From: Streptomyces sp. Go-475
GTDB lineage: Bacteria > Actinomycetota > Actinomycetes > Streptomycetales > Streptomycetaceae
Assembly: GCF_003330845.1 (NCBI RefSeq)
Contig: NZ_CP026121.1
Coordinates: forward strand, 4,197,501-4,261,500
Length of the DNA stretch: 64,000 nt
Direction of reading: 5' to 3'
Made by a program: the position numbers and the translations under genes. The notes under the pieces are model-generated. The model ran no database searches. It was not told the DNA's origin and saw only the letters and a program-made list of their open reading frames with translations. Of this stretch, positions 43,423 through 51,798 are shown piece by piece (within the stretch, counting starts at the first letter, position 1; each line of letters starts with the position of its first letter).

Positions 43423-43473
43423 CAGCGCTGCTCTATCCTGGGTGTCAGCCGCTCCGGGACGGAGGAAACCCCA

Positions 43474-43938
43474 ATGACAGCGACGGACCCCGCGCTCACC
43501 GCCCTCGCCCAGGGCTGGTGCGCTCTCTCCCTGCTGCACGGGAGGATCGAGACCCACATCGAGCGCGCCCTGCAGGCGAAGCACGACCTCAGTGCGCGCG
43601 AGTACTCCCTGCTGGACGTGCTCAGCCGGCAGCACGACGGCGACGGAGGCCATCTGCAGATGAAGCAGGTCGCCGACGCGGTCGTCCTCAGCCAGAGCGC
43701 CACCACGCGCCTGGTGACCCGGCTCGAGGACCGCGGGCTCCTGGAGCGCTATCTGTGCCCCACCGACCGCCGGGGCATCTACACGAACGTCACCGAGGCC
43801 GGCCTGGAGCTGCTGGAGGCGGCGCGACCGACCAATGACGCCGCTCTGCGCGAGGCTCTCGACGAGGCGGCGAAGAACCCGGATCTGGCCCCGCTGGTCC
43901 GAGTCGTGGAGACGCTGAAGGCCCCGGTGCCCGCCTGA
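43474..43938 (+). CDS. MarR family transcriptional regulator
   Basis: A 154-residue winged-helix repressor: LSAREYSLLDVLSRQ, then LQMKQVADAVVLSQSATTR as recognition part and TRLEDRGLLER. ATG at 43474 follows GGAGG by eight bases. It is divergent to the MFS gene and probably represses it and itself through the repeats at 43381-43422, being released by a small molecule. Confidence 0.9.
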   Translation: MTATDPALTALAQGWCALSLLHGRIETHIERALQAKHDLSAREYSLLDVLSRQHDGDGGHLQMKQVADAVVLSQSATTRLVTRLEDRGLLERYLCPTDRRGIYTNVTEAGLELLEAARPTNDAALREALDEAAKNPDLAPLVRVVETLKAPVPA

Positions 43939-43977
43939 CAGGCCCCGGCACGGGCCGGCTCTGCGTAGGGTGCGCCC

Positions 43978-44430
43978 ATGGGAGATCTTGAGATACGCGC
44001 CGCTGTCGCCGACGACGTCCCGGCGATCGTGGGCATGCTCGCCGACGACCCCCTGGGTGCGCAGCGCGAGTCACCGGACGACCTCGCCCCCTATCTGGCC
44101 GCGCTGGAGCGGCTCAGCGCCGACCCGAACCAGCACCTGGTCGTGGCGGTGCGCGAGGGCCGCGTGGTCGGCACGCTCCAGCTCACGGTCATCCCCGGGC
44201 TGTCCCGACGCGGTGCGACCCGGTCGATCATCGAAGGTGTACGCATCCACGCCGACGAGCGCGGCAGCGGCCTCGGGACACGGCTCATCGAGTGGGCGAT
44301 CGCGGAATCCCGGGAACAGGGCTGCCAGTTGGTACAGCTGACCTCCGACAAGACGCGCACCGACGCCCACCGCTTCTACGAACGGCTCGGCTTCACGGCC
44401 TCCCACACGGGTTTCAAGCTCCCGTTGTGA
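43978..44430 (+). CDS. GNAT family N-acetyltransferase
   Basis: A 150-residue single-domain GNAT with the acetyl-CoA motif ERGSGLGTRLIEWA, then AHRFYERLGF near the end. The substrate is unknown. It starts 39 bases after the MarR gene and may share its transcript. A parS-containing palindrome follows its stop by seven bases. Confidence 0.9.
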   Translation: MGDLEIRAAVADDVPAIVGMLADDPLGAQRESPDDLAPYLAALERLSADPNQHLVVAVREGRVVGTLQLTVIPGLSRRGATRSIIEGVRIHADERGSGLGTRLIEWAIAESREQGCQLVQLTSDKTRTDAHRFYERLGFTASHTGFKLPL

Positions 44431-44436
44431 CCGGCT

Positions 44437-44478
44437 TGAAGGGGCGGCCTGTTTCACGTGAAACAGGCCGCCCCTTCA
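44437..44478. terminator. perfect 42-bp palindrome with parS at its centre
   Basis: A perfect palindrome, arms of 21 bp with no unpaired centre, exactly between two converging genes (stops at 44430 and 44488). The middle 14 bp are a parS; the flanks (TGAAGGGGCGGCCT and complement) are the kind of GC stem seen in terminators. Confidence 0.8.
44451..44464. promoter_or_regulatory. parS site inside a terminator palindrome
   Basis: Perfect GTTTCACGTGAAAC at the centre of the 42-bp palindrome. Confidence 0.93.
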
Positions 44479-44487
44479 GGTCACCGC

Positions 44488-45870
44488 CTAGCCGATCCCA
44501 CGCCAACCCTCGGGGTCGACCCCGCCCGGCACAGGAGCCCCTTCGTCGTACGGCTGACGCGTGAACACGAAGGACCCGAGGTCCAGGTGGCTCACGGCCC
44601 CGTCCGGCCGCCGTACGGCCTTCAGGAGCTCGCCGGCGTAGTAGCCCTCCAGCCCGGTCCAGGTGCCGTCGCCGTTCGGGCAGAACCGCGAACCACGGCC
44701 ACTGCCGGACAGCGGCCCGAGCGAGAGGAGTCCGTCGGCCGTGAGGCGCAGCGCGAAAGCATGCGTCCCCCAGTACCACTGGCCCGTCATCTCCAGCACG
44801 GACGGGTCGACATCGCGCAGCGGTTTCCACGCGGTGGGGATGCGCGGTTCCGCCTCGGCGACGATACGGACCAGGTCGGAGGCGACGGGGAACAACAGCG
44901 GGCCGGAGGTGCAGTTGGCCAGGACGATCGCCGCCACGTCGTCCTCGACACTGATCATGAGGCAGGCGAGGAATCCGGGCAGCGAACCGGTGTGGCCGAC
45001 GAGGGACCGTCCGTCCCGCCGCCGGATCTCCATGCCCAGGCAGTAGGCGTAGCCGCTCGCCACGTCCGACGCTTCGTGGGGCGCCGCCGGTGTCCTCATC
45101 TCCAGCAGCGACTCCGGGCTCAGCACCCGCTCGTCACCCTTGAGCAGGAAGGCCGCGAACCGCGCCAAGTCACCCGTGGTCGACCAGAGTTGGCCGGCCG
45201 GGGCCATCCGTCCCAGATCCTCGGTGGGCTCGTGCAGCATCACATCGGCCCAGGGATGCACGGCCCAGCCACCCGCATACGGCGCCTGCGGCCGCACGCT
45301 CGTGCGGTGCAGCTCCAGGGGTTCGAGCACTTCCCGCCGAAGGACCTCTTCCCATGAGTCGCCACGCAGCTTCTCGACCAGGGCGCCGAGCAGCGCGTAA
45401 CCCGGGTTGGAGTAGTGGAACCGGCGGCCGGGAGGGGACAGCGAGGGCCGCTCGCCCAGCACGTCGGCGATCTCGGGCCGCAGGGATCCGGGGCTCCGCT
45501 CCCACCACGGCCCCGGGGTCTCGGCCGCCAGCCCTGCGGTGTGCGCGAGCAGTTCGGCGACGGTCACCTCCCCCACACCGGTGTCCGGCAGGTGCTTCTC
45601 CAGCGGATCAGCGAGGTCCAGGGCGCCCTCGTCGCGCAGCCGCAGGACGAGAACCGCCGTGAAGGTCTTGGTGAGGGAGCCGATCCGGTACTGCACGTTC
45701 TCGTCCGGCGCATGACCTTCCACCGAGGTCCGCGCCCCTGTCCACACCGGTTTCCCGTCTCGCACGACGGCAGCGACGAGTGATGGGGCCCGTCCTTCGG
45801 TCTGCGCGACAGCGATCCGGTGCAGCAGCGCGCGACGCGTGCCGGGAAGCAGCTCTCCCTGAGATGTCAT
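44488..45870 (-). CDS. serine beta-lactamase-fold hydrolase (class C/PBP-like)
   Basis: A 460-residue protein of the beta-lactamase/DD-peptidase superfamily. The SxxK is Ser65-Lys68 in IGSLTKTF, the YxN is in HYSNPGY and the third box is GHTGSLPG. The C-terminal 120 residues are a separate beta domain. No signal peptide is present, so it is likely a cytoplasmic esterase or peptidase, not a resistance enzyme. The gene is single. Confidence 0.88.
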   Translation of the reverse strand: MTSQGELLPGTRRALLHRIAVAQTEGRAPSLVAAVVRDGKPVWTGARTSVEGHAPDENVQYRIGSLTKTFTAVLVLRLRDEGALDLADPLEKHLPDTGVGEVTVAELLAHTAGLAAETPGPWWERSPGSLRPEIADVLGERPSLSPPGRRFHYSNPGYALLGALVEKLRGDSWEEVLRREVLEPLELHRTSVRPQAPYAGGWAVHPWADVMLHEPTEDLGRMAPAGQLWSTTGDLARFAAFLLKGDERVLSPESLLEMRTPAAPHEASDVASGYAYCLGMEIRRRDGRSLVGHTGSLPGFLACLMISVEDDVAAIVLANCTSGPLLFPVASDLVRIVAEAEPRIPTAWKPLRDVDPSVLEMTGQWYWGTHAFALRLTADGLLSLGPLSGSGRGSRFCPNGDGTWTGLEGYYAGELLKAVRRPDGAVSHLDLGSFVFTRQPYDEGAPVPGGVDPEGWRGIG

Positions 45871-45922
45871 GGATCCCAGTCCACCCGGCCCGGCGTCTCC
45901 GCGTCGAGCACATTTGCTGCTG

Positions 45923-47404
45923 TCAGGTCTGCGCCATGTCGACGAAACGCGAGTAGTGGCCCTGGAAGGCGACCGTGATCGTCGCCGTCGGGCCGTTTCG
46001 GTGCTTGGCCACGATCAGGTCGGCCTCGCCGGCGCGGGGCGACTCCTTCTCGTAGGCGTCCTCACGGTGCAGCAGGATGACCATGTCGGCGTCCTGCTCG
46101 ATGGAACCCGACTCACGCAGGTCGGAGACCATCGGCTTCTTGTCCGTGCGCTGCTCGGGACCACGGTTCAGCTGGGAGAGCGCGATGACCGGGATCTCCA
46201 GCTCCTTGGCCAGCAGCTTGAGGTTTCGGGACATGTCCGAGACCTCCTGCTGCCGGCTCTCGGCCCGCTTGGAACCGCCCGACTGCATCAGCTGGAGGTA
46301 GTCGATGACGACCAGCCTGAGGTCGTTGCGCTGCTTGAGGCGGCGGCACTTGGCGCGGATCTCCATCATCGACAGGTTCGGGGAGTCGTCGATGTAGAGC
46401 GGCGCCGCCGAGACGTCGGGCATGCGCCGGGCCAGGCGCGTCCAGTCCTCGTCCGTCATCGTGCCGGACCGCATGTGGTGCAGGGCCACCCGGGCTTCGG
46501 CGGAGAGCAGACGCATCGCGATCTCGTTGCGCCCCATTTCCAGGGAGAAGATCACGCTCGGCAGGTTGTTCTTGATCGAGGCGGCCCGCGCGAAGTCCAG
46601 CGCGAGCGTGGACTTGCCCATGGCGGGACGCGCGGCGATGACGATCATCTGGCCCGGGTGCAGCCCGTTGGTGAGCGAGTCGAAGTCCGTGAACCCCGTG
46701 GGCACACCGGTCATCTCGCCGCTGCGTGAGCCGATCGCCTCGATCTCGTCGAGCGCGCCCTCCATGATGTCGCCGAGCGGCAGGTAGTCCTCGCTGGTCC
46801 GCTGCTCGGTGACCGCGTAGACCTCCGCCTGGGCGCGGTTGACGATCTCGTCGACGTCGTCGTCGGCCGCGTATCCCATCTGTGTGATGCGCGTACCGGC
46901 TTCGACCAGGCGGCGCAGGACGGCCCGCTCGTGCACGATCTCCGCGTAGTACGCGGCGTTGGCCGCGGTCGGAACCGTCTGGACGAGCGTGTGCAGGTAC
47001 GAGGCACCGCCGACCTTGTTGATCTCGCCGCGCTTGGTGAGCTCGGCCGCGATCGTGATGGGGTCGGCCGGCTCGCCCTTGGCGTAGACGTCGAGGACGG
47101 CCTGGTAGATCGTCTCGTGGGCCGGCTTGTAGAAATCGTGGCCCTTGAGGATCTCGACGACGTCGGCGATGGCGTCCTTCGACAGGAGCATGCCGCCGAG
47201 GACGGACTGCTCGGCCTCGATGTCCTGCGGCGGCACCCGCTCGAACGACGGGCTTGAGCCGCCGTCCCACACTCCGTTGTCAACGCCGCGTTCGTGCTGC
47301 TCGTCGCGGCTCCGGGATCCGTCACCACGGCGGCGGGAGGCGGGCAGACGATCACTGGGACCGCTGTCGGCCCACGGGTCGTCCAAGGGCTCGGAAATGC
47401 TCAC
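45923..47404 (-). CDS. dnaB: replicative DNA helicase
   Basis: A 493-residue DnaB helicase, the ring motor of the fork. The N-terminal domain begins at about residue 55 (PQDIEAEQSVLGGMLL) after an acidic and basic, disordered lead; the RecA-like domain has Walker A in ARPAMGKSTLALDFA, LVVIDYLQLMQ and LSQLNRGPEQR. Helicase length is normal apart from the lead. No intein is present. The upstream gap holds the third DnaA-box group. Constitutive expression is expected. Confidence 0.97.
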   Translation of the reverse strand: MSISEPLDDPWADSGPSDRLPASRRRGDGSRSRDEQHERGVDNGVWDGGSSPSFERVPPQDIEAEQSVLGGMLLSKDAIADVVEILKGHDFYKPAHETIYQAVLDVYAKGEPADPITIAAELTKRGEINKVGGASYLHTLVQTVPTAANAAYYAEIVHERAVLRRLVEAGTRITQMGYAADDDVDEIVNRAQAEVYAVTEQRTSEDYLPLGDIMEGALDEIEAIGSRSGEMTGVPTGFTDFDSLTNGLHPGQMIVIAARPAMGKSTLALDFARAASIKNNLPSVIFSLEMGRNEIAMRLLSAEARVALHHMRSGTMTDEDWTRLARRMPDVSAAPLYIDDSPNLSMMEIRAKCRRLKQRNDLRLVVIDYLQLMQSGGSKRAESRQQEVSDMSRNLKLLAKELEIPVIALSQLNRGPEQRTDKKPMVSDLRESGSIEQDADMVILLHREDAYEKESPRAGEADLIVAKHRNGPTATITVAFQGHYSRFVDMAQT

Positions 47405-47864
47405 CGAGCCACCTCCTCCCGTCCGCCGCAGCAGACCTCGCCGTGCCCCTCTTTTCTACGGCACGGCACTGACAAATGAGAGGCCCAACTCCGTTTGACG
47501 GGCGCCGGTTTTGTGGTGTTTTGAAAACCGGCGGACGGAGCGGGCGCCGGACCACCGTAGGCCTGTCGGCACCGTCAGCCAATCTGGTTATCCACAGGCC
47601 ATGTGGACGACGGCCCAGATGCTGTGGAGAACTCCGCGAAACCTGTGCACGACCCGGTGGACAGGCCTGTGAACAAGCGTCGCCCCGCCTTGAACAGACC
47701 GCTCTGACCTGCACCTTTACCGTCCACCGGCTGTGCAGAAGAAAAACTTCCCCAAGCGGGCCAAGATCACTTCGAAGGGTGCACAGGAGTGCGTACCGCT
47801 AGACGGAAAGTAAGGGTCACAAAAGCCTGGCATCTCTTACCTGTGGACGATTAGATTAGTGCAC
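47405..47864. other. 460-bp gap upstream of dnaB with DnaA boxes
   Basis: Between divergent dnaB and the MATE gene. It carries DnaA-box group 3 and a TAGATT element at 47852-47857, which would give a leaderless MATE transcript. No gene found. The rest is featureless. Confidence 0.65.
47588..47850. promoter_or_regulatory. DnaA-box cluster 3
   Basis: TTATCCACA (47588-47596) is perfect; TGTGGACGA (47602-47610 and 47842-47850), TGTGGAGAA (47623-47631) and TGTGAACAA (47668-47676) are one-mismatch boxes on the other strand. The group lies upstream of dnaB, so DnaA could tune helicase expression as well as be titrated. Confidence 0.6.
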
Positions 47865-49202
47865 ATGACACAGGCCCCCGCGCGCCGCCGAGCCGGCCGG
47901 AGACAGCACGACAGAGAGATCGTCGCACTGGCCGTCCCGGCGTTCGGCGCCCTCGTCGCCGAGCCCCTCTTCCTCATGGCCGACACCGCCATCGTGGGCC
48001 ATCTGGGCACGGCCCAGCTCGCCGGTCTCGGCGTCGCCTCGGCCTTGCTGATGACCGCCGTCAGCGTCTTCGTGTTCCTCGCCTACGCCACCACGGCAGC
48101 GGTCGCCCGCCGGGTCGGCGCGGGTGACCTCCAGTCCGCCATCCGCCAGGGCATGGACGGCATCTGGCTGGCCCTCCTGCTCGGCGCCGCCGTCGTCGCC
48201 GTCGCCCTGCCCACGGCGCCCCACCTCGTGAGCCTCTTCGGAGCATCGGAGGCAGCAGCCCCGTACGCCACCACCTACCTGCGTATCTCCGTGCTCGGCA
48301 TCCCCGCCATGCTCGTCGTCCTCGCCGCGACCGGTGTCCTGCGCGGCCTGCAGGACACCAAGACCCCGCTCTACGTCGCCATCGCCGGTTTCGCCGCGAA
48401 CGGCGCCCTCAACGCGGGGCTCGTCTACGGCGCCGACCTGGGGATCGCCGGCTCCGCCTGGGGCACGGTCATCGCACAGTGCGGCATGGCCGCGGTCTAT
48501 CTCGTCGTGGTCCTCCGGGGCGCCCGCAGGCACGGCGCCTCGTTGCGTCCGGACGCCGCCGGGATCAGGGCCTCGGCTCAGGCGGGCGTGCCCTTGCTGG
48601 TGCGGACCCTCTCCCTGAGGGCGATTCTGATGATCGCCACGGCGGTCGCCGCCCGGCTCGGGGACGCGGACATCGCCGCCCACCAGATCATCCTGTCCCT
48701 GTGGAGCCTGCTCGCATTCGCTCTCGACGCCATCGCCATCGCCGGCCAGGCCATCATCGGCCGCTACCTCGGAGCCGGTGACGCCCAGGGCGCCCGCGAC
48801 GCCTGCCGCCGCATGGTCGAATGGGGCATCGCCGTCGGGGTTGTCCTCGGCATCCTGGTGGTCATCACCCGCCCGGTGTTCCTGCCCCTGTTCAGCAGCG
48901 ACCCGGCGGTCAAGGACGTGGCGCTGCCCGCCCTGGTCATCGTCGCCCTCTCCCAGCCGATCTCCGGCATCGTCTTCGTGCTGGACGGCGTCCTGATGGG
49001 CGCCGGCGACGGTCCCTATCTGGCCTGGGCGATGCTGGTCACTCTCGCGGTGTTCACTCCGGCAGCTCTGCTGGTGCCGGTACTGGGCGGTGGGCTCACC
49101 GCGCTGTGGGCCACCATGACGTTGATGATGACCGTGCGGATGCTGACCCTGTGGCTCCGCACCCGCTCGGGACGCTGGATCGTGACGGGCGCGACCCGCT
49201 GA
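47865..49202 (+). CDS. MATE family efflux transporter
   Basis: A 445-residue, 12-span multidrug and toxin extrusion protein (LAVPAFGALVAEPLFLMADTAIVGHLG, then GLQDTKTPLYV). The ATG at 47865 lacks a ribosome site and lies eight bases after a TAGATT element, so the message is probably leaderless; a GTG at 47859 is an alternative. It is Na+ or H+ driven. It converges on rplI across two parS sites. Confidence 0.9.
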   Translation: MTQAPARRRAGRRQHDREIVALAVPAFGALVAEPLFLMADTAIVGHLGTAQLAGLGVASALLMTAVSVFVFLAYATTAAVARRVGAGDLQSAIRQGMDGIWLALLLGAAVVAVALPTAPHLVSLFGASEAAAPYATTYLRISVLGIPAMLVVLAATGVLRGLQDTKTPLYVAIAGFAANGALNAGLVYGADLGIAGSAWGTVIAQCGMAAVYLVVVLRGARRHGASLRPDAAGIRASAQAGVPLLVRTLSLRAILMIATAVAARLGDADIAAHQIILSLWSLLAFALDAIAIAGQAIIGRYLGAGDAQGARDACRRMVEWGIAVGVVLGILVVITRPVFLPLFSSDPAVKDVALPALVIVALSQPISGIVFVLDGVLMGAGDGPYLAWAMLVTLAVFTPAALLVPVLGGGLTALWATMTLMMTVRMLTLWLRTRSGRWIVTGATR

Positions 49203-49204
49203 CC

Positions 49205-49218
49205 GTTTCACGTGAAAC
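49205..49218. promoter_or_regulatory. parS site (perfect), first of a pair
   Basis: GTTTCACGTGAAAC two bases after the MATE stop codon. Confidence 0.93.
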
Positions 49219-49225
49219 ATCGACG

Positions 49226-49239
49226 GTTTCACGTGAAAC
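49226..49239. promoter_or_regulatory. parS site (perfect), second of a pair
   Basis: Perfect copy 21 bp (two helical turns) after the first, so two ParB dimers would lie on the same face. Confidence 0.93.
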
Positions 49240-49359
49240 AGGAGCCCACCGTGAACGAAAACAGGGTCCACCGCGAGCGAGCGGAGCTGCGCACATGACG
49301 ATGGGGCCGTACCCCGAAGGGAACGACCCCACCGCTCACTGCTTCAGCGAGCGCGGCAC

Positions 49360-49806
49360 TCAGGCCGCGACGACCTCGATGTTGACCTTGGCGGCAACCT
49401 CGGGGTGCAGACGCACGGACGTCTCGTGAGCGCCCAGCGTCTTGATCGGCGAGCCCAGCTCGATGCGGCGCTTGTCGACCTCGGGGCCACCGGAAGCCTT
49501 GATCGCGGAAGCGATGTCGGCGGGGGTGACGGAACCGAAGAGACGACCGGCGTCGCCGGAGCGGACAGCCAGACGGACCTTGACGCCCTCGAGCTGGGCC
49601 TTCACCTGGTTGGCCTGCTCGATGGTCTGGATCTCGTGGATCTTGCGAGCACGACGGATCTGCTCGACGTCCTTCTCGCCACCCTTGGTCCAGCGGATCG
49701 CGAACTTCCGCGGGATCAGGTAGTTGCGAGCGTAACCGTCCTTGACGTCGACGACGTCGCCCGCGGCGCCGAGGCCGGAGACCTCGTGGGTGAGGATGAT
49801 CTTCAT
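49360..49806 (-). CDS. rplI: 50S ribosomal protein L9
   Basis: A 148-residue L9 of the large subunit. [32 protein letters not shown] is the conserved N-terminal domain, then a long helix and the C-terminal globular domain. Last gene of the rpsF-ssb-rpsR-rplI operon, 18 bases after rpsR. Confidence 0.98.
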   Translation of the reverse strand: MKIILTHEVSGLGAAGDVVDVKDGYARNYLIPRKFAIRWTKGGEKDVEQIRRARKIHEIQTIEQANQVKAQLEGVKVRLAVRSGDAGRLFGSVTPADIASAIKASGGPEVDKRRIELGSPIKTLGAHETSVRLHPEVAAKVNIEVVAA

Positions 49807-49824
49807 GAGTCGGTCACCCTTCCC

Positions 49825-50061
49825 TTATCGCGCGGTGGACGTGTAGGGCAGCAGCGCCATCTCACGGCTGTTCTTGACGGCCGTGGCGACGTCACGCTGG
49901 TGCTGCGTGCAGTTGCCGGTCACGCGGCGGGCACGGATCTTGCCGCGGTCGGAAATGAACTTCCGCAGCATGTTCGTGTCCTTGTAGTCCACGTACGTGA
50001 CCTTGTCCTTGCAGAAAGCGCAGACCTTCTTCTTCGGCTTGCGCACAGGCGGCTTCGCCAT
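49825..50061 (-). CDS. rpsR: 30S ribosomal protein S18, zinc-binding type
   Basis: A 78-residue S18. The N-terminus has CAFC and later GNCTQHQ, the zinc-ribbon (C+) form; Streptomyces usually has a second, zinc-free S18 controlled by Zur, which is not in this window. Basic start RKPKKK and the conserved [14 protein letters not shown]. Third gene of the operon. Confidence 0.97.
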   Translation of the reverse strand: MAKPPVRKPKKKVCAFCKDKVTYVDYKDTNMLRKFISDRGKIRARRVTGNCTQHQRDVATAVKNSREMALLPYTSTAR

Positions 50062-50106
50062 GGTGTTTCTCCTGTGTGATCAAGAAGTGTGGGTACGAAC
50101 CCGCCC

Positions 50107-50691
50107 TTAGAAGGGGGGCTCGTCCGAGTAGCCGCCGCCACCGCCGCCGGAGTTTCCACCCCAGCCGCCGCCACCGCCCTGGCTGCCACCGGCGGGAGCG
50201 CCGGTCGCCCACGGGTCGTCGGCGGGAGCTCCGCCGCCCTGCTGGCCGCCACCGGGGCCGCCGCCCCAGCCGCCGCCACCCTGGCCGCCACCGCCACCGC
50301 CGCCGTAGCCGCCCTGGCCACCGCGGCCGCTGGTCTTGGTGACCTTGGCCGTGGCGTTGCGCAGGCTGGCGCCGACTTCCTCGACGTCCAGCTCGTAGAC
50401 CGTGCGCTTGACACCCTCACGGTCCTCGTAGGACCGCTGCTTCAGCCGGCCCTGCACGATGACGCGCATGCCTCGCTGGAGCGACTCGGCGACGTTCTCC
50501 GCCGCCTGACGCCAGACCGAGCAGGTCAGGAACAGGCTCTCGCCGTCCTTCCACTCGTTCGTCTGGCGGTCGAAGGTGCGGGGAGTGGACGCGACACGGA
50601 ACTTCGCGACGGCCGCACCGGAGGGGGTGAAGCGCAGCTCGGGGTCGTCGACAAGATTGCCGACCACCGTGATGACGGTCTCGCCTGCCAT
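50107..50691 (-). CDS. ssb: single-stranded DNA-binding protein
   Basis: A 194-residue SSB. The OB fold occupies about 1-110 ([34 protein letters not shown]), followed by a Gly-rich linker and the acidic tip SDEPPF that recruits replication partners. The linker is long, as usual in actinomycetes. Second gene of the operon, 71 bases after rpsF. Confidence 0.97.
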   Translation of the reverse strand: MAGETVITVVGNLVDDPELRFTPSGAAVAKFRVASTPRTFDRQTNEWKDGESLFLTCSVWRQAAENVAESLQRGMRVIVQGRLKQRSYEDREGVKRTVYELDVEEVGASLRNATAKVTKTSGRGGQGGYGGGGGGGQGGGGWGGGPGGGQQGGGAPADDPWATGAPAGGSQGGGGGWGGNSGGGGGGYSDEPPF

Positions 50692-50762
50692 GGGGGAACC
50701 TCTCGGCGGGTTTGCTCTGGCTGCTTGCTACTCGAATCCCGGGATCGGCTGAGCGTGGAAGC

Positions 50763-51053
50763 TCAGTGCATCTCGGGACGGAGGACCTTGGTCCGGAGGA
50801 CCGACTCGTTCAGGTTCATCTGGCGGTCGAGCTCCTTGACGACCGCAGGCTCGGCCTGCAGGTCGATGACCGAGTAGATGCCCTCGGGCTTCTTCTTGAT
50901 CTCGTACGCGAGACGACGACGGCCCCAGGTGTCGACCTTCTCGACCTTTCCGCCGCCGTCACGGACGACAGAGAGGAAGTTCTCGATCAGCGGGGAGACA
51001 GCGCGCTCCTCGACGTCGGGGTCGAGGATGACCATCACCTCGTAGTGACGCAT
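50763..51053 (-). CDS. rpsF: 30S ribosomal protein S6
   Basis: A 96-residue S6 ([19 protein letters not shown]). ATG at 51053 with GGAGG ten bases upstream; the frame extends to 51146 but that is the untranslated leader. First gene of the operon; S6 pairs with S18 in the ribosome, and their genes flank ssb as in most bacteria. Confidence 0.97.
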   Translation of the reverse strand: MRHYEVMVILDPDVEERAVSPLIENFLSVVRDGGGKVEKVDTWGRRRLAYEIKKKPEGIYSVIDLQAEPAVVKELDRQMNLNESVLRTKVLRPEMH

Positions 51054-51316
51054 GTGGAACCCACCTCCTTTGGACTCAGCGGCCACGGTCGTTCCGTGGC
51101 AGGAGGGTTGTGATGCGTAGGCAACGGTATCGGCCACCACTGACAATCAGGGGTTCTGTGGAGAAGCCCTGCCGTGACATGGGCAGACACCGGTGCGGAC
51201 GGTACAGAGTACCCGCACAGCGGCTTGCGGTTGAAATCCGGTCGCGAGGGCAGCCAATCTGTACACATCGGGTGTGTATGGCGCTACGATGCGCCGACTT
51301 TCGCAGGAGGTGCCCT

Positions 51317-51634
51317 ATGGCACAGGCATTGCGACCCAACACCGCCGGCGGCCTCTTCGCCACGGACGGAAAGCCCCACCCCCTCCAGGACACCCTGCTC
51401 GCGGTGACCCTGGTGCTGGGCATCACGTCGTTCATCACGGCACTGGTCGACGACGACCTGCACCTGCTCAGCTCCTGGACCGGTCTGGTGGGCATTCTCA
51501 CCGGCGCGTACGGCCAGTGGATCTCGGAGACGACCCGTGAGCGGTTCGGCCTGATCCTGGGGCTGGGCGCGGCGGGTGTCGGGTTCTTCCTGGGCATGGC
51601 GCACGGCGGCCTCTTCGGCGGGCTCATCGACTGA
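51317..51634 (+). CDS. small integral membrane protein, unknown function
   Basis: A 105-residue protein. The ATG at 51317 has AGGAGG upstream. Three hydrophobic segments follow a polar start (LLAVTLVLGITSFITALV; LVGILTGAYGQW; LILGLGAAGVGFFLGMA). It is conserved beside femX in Streptomyces as I recall, and no function is known. It precedes femX by 164 bases. Confidence 0.85.
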   Translation: MAQALRPNTAGGLFATDGKPHPLQDTLLAVTLVLGITSFITALVDDDLHLLSSWTGLVGILTGAYGQWISETTRERFGLILGLGAAGVGFFLGMAHGGLFGGLID

Positions 51635-51798
51635 CGCCAGGGACACTCCTTTCCGAACACCGGGTGACGCCACGGCCGCCGGGGCCGTGGCGAAGGTGCC
51701 GTACGCCCAACCGGCGCGCTCCCAAGGCGCAGTAGGCTTCGCGCGAGAGCCGGAGCCCCTGACCCCATGGGGACACACCAGCCCGAGGAGCGCCCCGA

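Noticed and set aside
44488..45870. A resistance beta-lactamase
   Set aside because: It lacks a signal peptide and has an extra C-terminal domain typical of esterase/peptidase relatives.
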